10,411 bases of DNA, taken from the NCBI GenBank assembly GCA_021778575.1, contig JAJYCH010000092.1:1-10411 (forward strand), in the 5' to 3' direction. Both the position numbers and the translations under genes were made by a program. Shown piece by piece: positions 4,226-10,411 of the stretch. This DNA comes from Planctomycetota bacterium (GTDB lineage Bacteria > Planctomycetota > Planctomycetia > Isosphaerales > Isosphaeraceae). The notes under the pieces were generated by a model, which was given only the letters and a program-made list of their open reading frames with translations, ran no database searches and was not told the DNA's origin. How positions within the stretch are numbered: position 1 is the stretch's first letter; every line of letters starts with the position of its first letter.

Positions 4226-6466
4226 TCAGAACTTGGGTACGAGCTTGGCTCGTTCCTCGTAGCGGGTGCTGTGCTTGTGGTGCCACTCGTTGCGCTTCAC
4301 GCTCAGGCCTCGGTTGATCTCGTCGAGGGCGAGGTCTCCCCAGGGGGTGTTGGGGTGGCGCTCGACGACGAGCTGGAGGAGCCTCATCGCCTCGACGTAG
4401 ACCTTCTCGGTCTTTTCTTTCGGGGCTTTACGCTCGGTGGAGTGGTCGAGCGACCACTCGACGAAGAGCTCGGGGTTGGGCATCGTGGCCGGCTTGGGGG
4501 GCTTGGCCTGCATTTCGAGCAGGTTCGCTCGGTACTCGTAGGCCTTGACCTGGTAGGCCACCACTTGCGCCAGCATCAGATCATAGGCGGCTTGCCAGCG
4601 TTTCTCGGGCTCGCGGTTGCGGAGCTTTTCGAGCTGGCGGAGCCGCTCCTCGATCTTGATCAGGGCGTTGAGCCGGAGCGTGGTCTTGGGCAGTTCTTCC
4701 TCGATCGCCGGCAAGAGTTGCTCGGGAAAGACCGGGTAGTGGTGGCGGAACGGATACGTCTTGGTTTCCTGGATGATCGCGTACAGCGTCCGGCGAAATT
4801 CCGACTTCTCGCGCCGTTCGAGGTAGGCGGACCGGCTCTCGTAGTCGGGCACGTATTCCTTGAGGGTTTCGATCGAGTACGCTTTCTCGCGACGCTTGAT
4901 CCGGAGCCCTTCCTCGCTGGGCAGGAGGAAGTAGATCCCGCCGGTGTCCTTGGCCAGTCGGGCCAGTTCATACGGGGCGAATCCGGAGGGGACCTCGTCC
5001 CAGCGGTGGTGAATCCCGTCGTACTGGAGGGCCTCGATATCGGCGGTCTCGGGGCCTCGCTTGATCCCGACCCAGAAGAAGTCCTTGGTCACCGGGTCGG
5101 TATAGCCGAGGGTGAGGTGGTCGGTCCCGAACAGGGCCTGACGGCCGATGATGTAGACCGGAACGTCGCGGCTGACGGCGGCCTGGCGGGCTTCCTCAAC
5201 ATAGGCTCCGTCGTCGCCCGACTCGTCGGTTACCAGGACGATCAGGAGCTTCCGCTCGTCGGTGATCAGCTTGCCGTAGTGGTCGATCACCCGGCCGACG
5301 GCCGACATGGTGTTTTCTTTACCGGTCGAGTCGATCTGGAGCCGGTCGATCGCCTTGCCGATCTCCTCGATGTTTGCGGTCGGCTTTTCCTGGGTGAAGT
5401 GGATCTCGTTACCGAAGCCGACGATCGCGTGGTTCAAGGGGGTGCCGCTCGACTTCGCCTTCTTCCCCTTCGCCGGAACCTCGTCGGGAGCGTTGATGTT
5501 CAACTCGTTGACGACCCGGTCGAACTTCTCGCGGATGGCCTTCTGGTCGTCCTTCATGCTCTCGGACTCGTCGAACATCCAGACGACCGTCACCTTGTGC
5601 TGGGTCAGGTGCCGGAGGATCTCGCGAGCGATCTGGTCGAGCGCGACGCCCACGTCGGTCGCGGCGTAGGTCACGTCGCCACCGATCATCCCGCCGCCGC
5701 CGAGGTCGCGGTTCAGCTTGACCGCCGTCGACGAAATCCCCGAGGGCACGGCGATGCTGGCGATCGTCGGCAGGCTCGACTTCTCGTTGATCTGTCGACC
5801 CGATTTGCTGACCGTCGGCGTGCTCGACGGCGCGGTCCCGATGTTCGAGGCGAATCCGACCCCCTGGCCGACGGTGGTCGAACTGGTGTCGCCGGCCGCC
5901 TGATCGCGCGGGACGTCGGACACGTCGTTCAAGACCGGAGTCAGTTCCTGGGCTCCGCTGGGGTTGGCCACCAACGTCGTGTCGAGATTCTTGAGCCGCT
6001 TGACCACCTCGCCCGATCCGGTCGCCACGGCGGCCAGACCACCGACGACCGCCACGTGGATCAGCGCCGAGACGACCCAGGCGGGGGCATCCCACGGCTT
6101 CTTGGCGGCCTTCTTTTTCCGTCGGAGCTTGGGACCGGCGGGAGCGGCGCTTGCGCTCGCCCCGGCCTGGGCTGGTGCCGACTCGGACGCTGTCGCGCCC
6201 GTTGAGGTCGGCGTGGTCGCTTCGACCGGTTCCGGCACCGGAACCGCCGGGACGGTCTCCTGGGGATGCGCGACGATGGTGAAATCGGTCGTGTTGACCT
6301 CTGCGGCGGCCAGGGCCTGGGCGGCCTCGACGATCGGCTTGTTGGTCAGCTCGTCGGTATCGGCCGCTTCGGAGTCAACCGCGAATTCGAGGTCGCCCCC
6401 GGTCAGGTCGTCGTCCAGGTCGTAAGCCCCGTCGCTCGATGGCGGAACCGTCGCATGCAGGTCCAT
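4226..6466 (-). CDS. vWA-domain protein with TonB-like SxxxH membrane anchor (downstream paralogue)
   Basis: 746 residues from the chosen ATG. Layout: an acidic, then Ala/Pro/Thr-rich N-terminus (1-110), a basic patch KLRRKKKAAKK (113-123), one membrane helix (about 128-149) containing SALIH (S133, H137), a Ser/Gly-rich linker with a glycine run near 255-263, a vWA domain (about 288-512), and a helical C-terminal region to the end. The metal-ion (MIDAS) site is complete: DESES at 299-303, a threonine near 386 and VTDESGDD with D414. The C-terminal region shares RWQA (623-626) and HPNTPW (704-709) with the paralogue encoded upstream. vWA domains bind protein or matrix partners; the bulk should lie outside the cytoplasmic membrane. 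Start: ATG at 6466 with GGGGA nine bases upstream. The frame stays open to an ATG at 6589 and a TTG at 6595 without ribosome binding sites, which would add 41-43 residues. The partner is unknown. Confidence 0.87.
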   Translation of the reverse strand: MDLHATVPPSSDGAYDLDDDLTGGDLEFAVDSEAADTDELTNKPIVEAAQALAAAEVNTTDFTIVAHPQETVPAVPVPEPVEATTPTSTGATASESAPAQAGASASAAPAGPKLRRKKKAAKKPWDAPAWVVSALIHVAVVGGLAAVATGSGEVVKRLKNLDTTLVANPSGAQELTPVLNDVSDVPRDQAAGDTSSTTVGQGVGFASNIGTAPSSTPTVSKSGRQINEKSSLPTIASIAVPSGISSTAVKLNRDLGGGGMIGGDVTYAATDVGVALDQIAREILRHLTQHKVTVVWMFDESESMKDDQKAIREKFDRVVNELNINAPDEVPAKGKKAKSSGTPLNHAIVGFGNEIHFTQEKPTANIEEIGKAIDRLQIDSTGKENTMSAVGRVIDHYGKLITDERKLLIVLVTDESGDDGAYVEEARQAAVSRDVPVYIIGRQALFGTDHLTLGYTDPVTKDFFWVGIKRGPETADIEALQYDGIHHRWDEVPSGFAPYELARLAKDTGGIYFLLPSEEGLRIKRREKAYSIETLKEYVPDYESRSAYLERREKSEFRRTLYAIIQETKTYPFRHHYPVFPEQLLPAIEEELPKTTLRLNALIKIEERLRQLEKLRNREPEKRWQAAYDLMLAQVVAYQVKAYEYRANLLEMQAKPPKPATMPNPELFVEWSLDHSTERKAPKEKTEKVYVEAMRLLQLVVERHPNTPWGDLALDEINRGLSVKRNEWHHKHSTRYEERAKLVPKF

Positions 6467-6655
6467 GGCGCTTCGTCCCCAATCCCAAGGGCCGGGAAAA
6501 TCGGCGGAACTCGGTGGCAAGCGAATGTCTTCAAAGGAGATGCGGAACCGAGCGAACCGCTCGAAAGGATCAGACCTTCCGGAATCCATCGGCAAATCGG
6601 CCGGGAATCCGGACGGAAATTCTAGAATATCACGATCAAAAACGACTTCCTATAG

Positions 6656-6686
6656 GTGTCCACAGGGTTACCCCGAAGTGTCCACA
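6656..6686 (+). repeat. Pair of GTGTCCACA direct repeats, DnaA-box-like
   Basis: GTGTCCACA occurs at 6656-6664 and again at 6678-6686, exactly 22 bp (about two helical turns) apart, in the 245-bp gap between the two vWA genes. It matches the high-GC DnaA box TTGTCCACA at eight of nine positions. The second copy is also part of the small dyad CCAC-AA-GTGG (6682-6691). A perfect palindrome, ATTCTAGAAT, lies nearby at 6619-6628. The phasing suggests a protein-binding site, perhaps regulating the downstream vWA gene; identity is uncertain. Confidence 0.35.
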
Positions 6687-6711
6687 AGTGGCCCCATTTT
6701 GGCGGATTTGC

Positions 6712-8760
6712 TCACAGCTTGATCTGGGGTTCCTTGGGCATGTCTTTTTTGGGTTCGGCCTTTTTCTTCTTGGCCTCGGCGGCGTCGGCTTCCCGTCGGG
6801 GAGGGATGGGCGGGACGTAGGTCTCGACCCACTTGAACCCGAACGGGTCTTTCAGCTCGCGCTGGGCAAGAAGCGCCCAGGGGGTGTTGGGGTGGTCATC
6901 GACCACGCGTTTCAGAAGTGCCCGGGTCTCGGTGGCGGCGCGAGAGACCTTGTCTCCGGAGAGGATCTCCTCGGTCGCCACGAGTTTCCAGGCGTTGGAC
7001 TTGGTGTCCTTGAACTTGGGGGCGTCCTTCTTCATCTTGGCGCAGGCGGTCTGATACTCGGCGCAGCGGATCTTCATGGCCAGGAGCCGCCCCCTGATCA
7101 GATCATAGTGCGCCTGCCAGCGCCTCGAAGTTTCGCGGTCGCGAAGTTTCGCCACGGCGGTGATCGGCGTCAGCGCCTCGTTGACCGTGTATTCGATCCG
7201 GGCGACGATTTCCTGGTTTTCCCCCATCCGTTCCTTGAACGAGGGGTCGTCGGCCGGCGGGAAGGTCAGTCCGGGCTGGCCGGGAAGTTTTTGCTGGGTG
7301 ATCAGCGCGGCCTGGTTAACGGCGTTGCGGATCGGGTCTTTCTGGAGGTTCCGGCCGTACTGTTCAAAGTTGACCCAGTCGGGGCGGTACTCACGCATCG
7401 CGTTGGGGTCGAAGCTGAGCCGGGCGGTCCCGATCCGCGAGACGAAGTAGATCCCGCCGGTCGTCGCCGCGAGCCGGCTCAGGGCGTAGGGGCCGAAGCC
7501 GGCGTCGAGGTTCTCGTACTGGTCGCCGTTGTACCAGAACGGCAGGTGGATCGTCTCCAGCGCGACGCTTTCCGGCCCCTGGCGGACCGGGAGGTTCCGG
7601 TGGACCTTCTTGGTCTTGGGGTCGGTGTAATCCATCCGCCCCTCGACCTTGCCGAAAAGGGCCGGCGAGCCCAGGATGTAGACCGGCATCTTCATCGTCG
7701 AGGCGACGTTGATGGCCGTTTCGAGCTGATTCTCGTCGTCGCCAACCTCGTCGGTCACGACGATCACGACCGTCTGATAATGTTCGCCCTTGCCGTCCTT
7801 GTACTTGCCCCAGGTCTTGCCGATGTTGGCGACGGTCTGGAAAGTGCTCTCGAACCCCGTCGTGTCGAGGGGAACCTCGCGAATGGCCGAGACGATCGCC
7901 GCCGAGTCCGTCGTCGGCTCGCGGAGCATCTGCTTGCGTCCTTCGCCGAAGCCGACGACCATCGTCATCAGGGCGTTGCCCGAGGCGACGTCGTCCTTGT
8001 CAAGCTGGGCAATGTGGGTATAGACGCCCTCGATATTCTTGGCCAGCTTTTCGCGCTCGACGACCAGGCTTCCCGAGGCGTCGAACGCCCAGACGACCAG
8101 GACTTTACCGTCCTTGAGCCGGTTGAGCAGTTCCATGGCGATCCGGTCGACGGCTCCTTCGACCCCGCCGACGTGTTCGGCGCCGCTGCCCTTGATCGCC
8201 ACGTTCTGGCCGATGGTCATGGCCGAGGGCATGGCGATCTGGCCGGGCCGCGAAACACCCGCCGTCGGCAGCATCTCCAGCGTCCCGACGGCGTTATCCC
8301 GCGCCGAGATCGGCGAACTCGCGGCTTCCTTGGCCTCCATGCTGAAGGTCGGCGCGCTCGAACCGAGCGAGGTCACCACCGCCGGGAGGTCGGGCTGGTT
8401 GAGGTCGTGGAGTTCGGTCTTATCGAACGTCGGGATCGAGGTATCGACCATCTGACTGGTGATATCACGCTTCAATTCCGCCTGGGCGGCGATCCCCATC
8501 GCTCCCAGAATCACCAGAAGCGCGCCGTGGAACGCCAGGCTGACGCTGATCGCCGGCAAGTCGCGCGGCAGACCATTGTCGAGCCGGGCCTTCAACCAGG
8601 GGAACCGGCCGGTGAGCCGATCGAGGACTTTTGACCACACGGTGCGGCTCTCCTCGGGGCGATCCCGCGTATCAGGCCCGGCCGAAGTCCGTCGATCCAA
8701 CGACGGGCTGGTCGATCGGGAGACCGGATGTTCGGATATTTCCTTCACTCCATCCATCAT
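6712..8760 (-). CDS. vWA-domain protein with TonB-like SxxxH membrane anchor (upstream paralogue)
   Basis: 682 residues from the chosen ATG. Layout: a polar cytoplasmic N-terminus (1-68), one membrane helix (about 70-90) with SLAFH (S74, H78), a linker (about 100-205), a vWA domain (about 212-442), a helical C-terminal region with RWQA (547-550) and HPNTPW (623-628), and a Lys/Glu-rich tail. The MIDAS site is complete: DASGS at 227-231, a threonine near 306 and VTDEVGDD with D337. It aligns with the downstream paralogue from the membrane helix to the HPNTPW block, including YTDPxTK and TGGIYF, so the pair arose by duplication. Its N-terminus is shorter and its C-terminal tail differs. Start: ATG at 8760 (with a second ATG directly after) has GGGGTGG five bases upstream. 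A TTG at 8787 would add nine residues but lacks a ribosome binding site. No enzymatic motif is seen, and the role is unknown. Confidence 0.87.
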   Translation of the reverse strand: MMDGVKEISEHPVSRSTSPSLDRRTSAGPDTRDRPEESRTVWSKVLDRLTGRFPWLKARLDNGLPRDLPAISVSLAFHGALLVILGAMGIAAQAELKRDITSQMVDTSIPTFDKTELHDLNQPDLPAVVTSLGSSAPTFSMEAKEAASSPISARDNAVGTLEMLPTAGVSRPGQIAMPSAMTIGQNVAIKGSGAEHVGGVEGAVDRIAMELLNRLKDGKVLVVWAFDASGSLVVEREKLAKNIEGVYTHIAQLDKDDVASGNALMTMVVGFGEGRKQMLREPTTDSAAIVSAIREVPLDTTGFESTFQTVANIGKTWGKYKDGKGEHYQTVVIVVTDEVGDDENQLETAINVASTMKMPVYILGSPALFGKVEGRMDYTDPKTKKVHRNLPVRQGPESVALETIHLPFWYNGDQYENLDAGFGPYALSRLAATTGGIYFVSRIGTARLSFDPNAMREYRPDWVNFEQYGRNLQKDPIRNAVNQAALITQQKLPGQPGLTFPPADDPSFKERMGENQEIVARIEYTVNEALTPITAVAKLRDRETSRRWQAHYDLIRGRLLAMKIRCAEYQTACAKMKKDAPKFKDTKSNAWKLVATEEILSGDKVSRAATETRALLKRVVDDHPNTPWALLAQRELKDPFGFKWVETYVPPIPPRREADAAEAKKKKAEPKKDMPKEPQIKL

Positions 8761-8989
8761 TTTAACCACCCCGAAAATCGCGGGCAACGCCCCACCACTT
8801 GACTTGACGAAACCGGGCCGTCCTTCACGAACGAAAGTGGCCTCGCGTCATCCCGCCGCTGTCCAGCTTCGAGCATGCGGGGATGATATGTCGCGAAACG
8901 GTGGAAGGGCTATTCCAGTAAACACCACAACGGCGCGGAAGTTCCGGTCGTACCGGGATCGACGGCCCATTTTGGCGGAAATCGTCCCG

Positions 8990-10411
8990 TCACCGGGCTT
9001 TGCCGTAGACCCGGACGTAATCCACGTACATGTCGGCCAGGCCGTTGTAGCGCGAGAGGTCGACCGGCCAGCCGCCGCCGGTGGCCAGGTTGATCATGAA
9101 GAAGAGGGGTTTCTCGCGGCAGATCGGCAAGGTCTCGTGCCGGCCGACCTCGATATCGTCGCAGTAGTAGATCGTCTCGGTCGGGTTGACCAGGCAGCCG
9201 TAGGTGTGCGGGGCCTCGAACCAGGTCGAGGGGATACCGCGCCGGCGCATCCGGACCGGGTTCTTCATCCCCTCGAACGCCTTTTTCTCGATCGCCTGGC
9301 CGGTTTTCCCCTGGTTCCAGCAGTGCGGGGTGACCATGTAGGTGTCGTCGGCGTTGGGCGAGCCCGGGCCGTCGCCGCCGTAGGCTTCGATGATGTCCAG
9401 CTCGTCGACCGGGGTCTTGTCCCCTTTGGCCTGGTAGTCGGTCATGTAATCGGTCATCAGCCAGAAGCCGGGCCAGGCCCCGACGGCGTTCGGACCGAGG
9501 AACCGGCACTCGAAGTAACAGGGAAGCCCCACCTTCAGGCCGGTCGCGTCGTTCTTCATCGACGAGATCAGGCCCGAGGCGTTGGTCTGGTCACTCGCGC
9601 GGATTCGCAGATAAGAATCGACCTGCGCGAACGGGTTCTTGGGCGACTCGCGACCGCTGAACGTGTGCTGGCTGAAGTCTTGATAACCGTGAGGCGGTTT
9701 GTGGTCGTAATAAGTGGCCTTGGGGTCGGTGCTCGAGATCGACAGGGGGCCGTTGAAGTCATCGGCGAACGCCAGGGGGAGCCCCTTCGCGGCCGGCGGG
9801 GCTTGTTTGGGAATCCCCTCGTTCCAGGCGATCCCGCCTTTGTTGTAGAGCTGGAGGTAGCAGGTATCGGTGAAGCGGCCGTACTTCCCCGAGATCCGGA
9901 CCATGATCGGCCCGTGCGGGTACTGGTTGGCCGGCAAGGTGAACGAGCCTTGCCCCTGGGCGTCGAGGCTCACCGTCGCCACGACCGAATCGGCGCCGAA
10001 TTTCCCGCCCGGCAGCCACGATCGGGCGACCAGTTCCGGGAACCCGGGAGCCTTGACCCGGACGACGACATCCCCCGTCACGTCCGAACCGTAGGCCGGG
10101 GCCGTCACCACGACCTGACTGCCCAGCGTCTCGACGGCCGACTGGTCGGAGTCGACGCTTACCGAGTCGAACGCCAGGTCGCCTTCAAATGCCAGATTCT
10201 TGCCCGATTCGGTCGGCTGGCCGACGGTGAAGGTGATGGCGGTGATCGGGTAATCGATCTTGCCGTTCTTGTCGCCGCCCCAGGTCTCGTGGCCCGAGTC
10301 GAGGTCGATGACGAGATCCTTCCAGCCCGAGAAATCGATCAGCCCCCCTTGCCCCGTGTTCTTGCCGTATTGATGGGTCTCGCCGCGAATATAGGAGATC
10401 TGGACGCCGTA
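8990..10411 (-). CDS. GH16-family glycoside hydrolase, N-terminus beyond the window
   Basis: 473 residues visible; the frame is open to the right edge, so the start and any signal peptide are missing. Three regions are seen. Residues 1-95 form a beta-rich domain (FSGWKDLVIDLD, WGGDKNGKIDYPITAITF, LAFDSVSVDS) that looks like a carbohydrate-binding or jelly-roll module. About 100-205 is Ig-like. About 211-473 is the GH16 catalytic domain, with WPGFWLM (313-319), the active-site motif ELDIIE (337-342; E337 nucleophile, E342 acid/base by family knowledge), TYGCLVNPTETIYYCDD near 403-419, and a closing strand MYVDYVRVYGKAR. The E-x-D-x-x-E form with the extra residue is that of laminarinase/agarase-type GH16 enzymes, which cleave beta-1,3- or beta-1,4-linked glucans or galactans. 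It would be exported. The substrate cannot be told here. It is separated from the vWA genes by 229 bp. Confidence 0.88.
   Translation of the reverse strand, partial: YGVQISYIRGETHQYGKNTGQGGLIDFSGWKDLVIDLDSGHETWGGDKNGKIDYPITAITFTVGQPTESGKNLAFEGDLAFDSVSVDSDQSAVETLGSQVVVTAPAYGSDVTGDVVVRVKAPGFPELVARSWLPGGKFGADSVVATVSLDAQGQGSFTLPANQYPHGPIMVRISGKYGRFTDTCYLQLYNKGGIAWNEGIPKQAPPAAKGLPLAFADDFNGPLSISSTDPKATYYDHKPPHGYQDFSQHTFSGRESPKNPFAQVDSYLRIRASDQTNASGLISSMKNDATGLKVGLPCYFECRFLGPNAVGAWPGFWLMTDYMTDYQAKGDKTPVDELDIIEAYGGDGPGSPNADDTYMVTPHCWNQGKTGQAIEKKAFEGMKNPVRMRRRGIPSTWFEAPHTYGCLVNPTETIYYCDDIEVGRHETLPICREKPLFFMINLATGGGWPVDLSRYNGLADMYVDYVRVYGKAR

Noticed and set aside
4163..6205. 680-residue plus-strand open frame
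   Set aside because: It is exactly antisense to the vWA gene with MIDAS motifs. Its translation is low-complexity (Asp/Val/Leu/Gly/Arg) without domains, as expected from the GC bias of the real gene.
6467..6595. Longer N-terminus for the downstream vWA protein (TTG 6595 or ATG 6589)
   Set aside because: No ribosome binding site precedes these starts, while the ATG at 6466 has GGGGA at a suitable distance. Not fully excluded.
6439..8634. 731-residue plus-strand open frame
   Set aside because: Antisense shadow of the second vWA gene, with the same low-complexity composition and no recognisable family.
8990..10111. GH16 gene as a complete 373-residue protein starting at a GTG
   Set aside because: The GTG is an internal valine. 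The frame stays open to the right edge and encodes a further plausible beta-rich domain, so the gene is partial.

Overview
The window looks like chromosomal DNA of a high-GC planctomycete, most like the Isosphaeraceae/Gemmatales. This is inference from gene content: an M56 peptidase with a secretin-like tail, tandem large von Willebrand A (vWA) proteins with TonB-like anchors, a multidomain GH16 glycosidase, and relaxed gene spacing. No rRNA, tRNA, CRISPR array or transposase gene was seen.

Left part (about 42-2383, minus strand): a two-gene BlaI-type repressor / M56 membrane metallopeptidase unit, translationally overlapping. Its good sigma70-like promoter is embedded in a 16-bp-arm inverted repeat, a plausible operator. 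The peptidase lacks a penicillin-binding sensor and ends instead in what reads as a short secretin-like domain.

Middle part (about 2384-4225): a stretch of visibly lower GC. On the plus strand a RusA-type Holliday junction resolvase gene is followed after 5 bp by a gene whose product combines a putative archaeal-Holliday-junction-resolvase-like (AHJR-like) nuclease fold with a HEPN-type RNase domain (Rx4H motif). This pair is the best candidate for an undescribed system, perhaps nucleic-acid defence or mobile-element biology. A 59-bp double-hairpin repeat separates it from a convergent small BamE/SmpA-like membrane protein gene with its own TATAAT box. A perfect 13-bp hairpin follows the next operon.

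Right part (4226-8760, minus strand): two paralogous vWA proteins. Each has one N-terminal membrane helix carrying the SxxxH motif known from TonB, a complete MIDAS (DxSxS...T...D) and a conserved helical C-terminal region (RWQA, HPNTPW blocks). They are probably expressed in the order upstream paralogue then downstream paralogue, with a 245-bp gap that contains two DnaA-box-like 9-mers.

Right edge (8990 to the end, minus strand): the C-terminal 473 residues of a secreted-type GH16 glycoside hydrolase with an ELDIIE active site; its 5' end lies outside the window.

The blaI/M56, RusA/HEPN, vWA and GH16 units do not form one obvious pathway; they look like neighbouring independent modules. All gaps between genes are under 300 bases.
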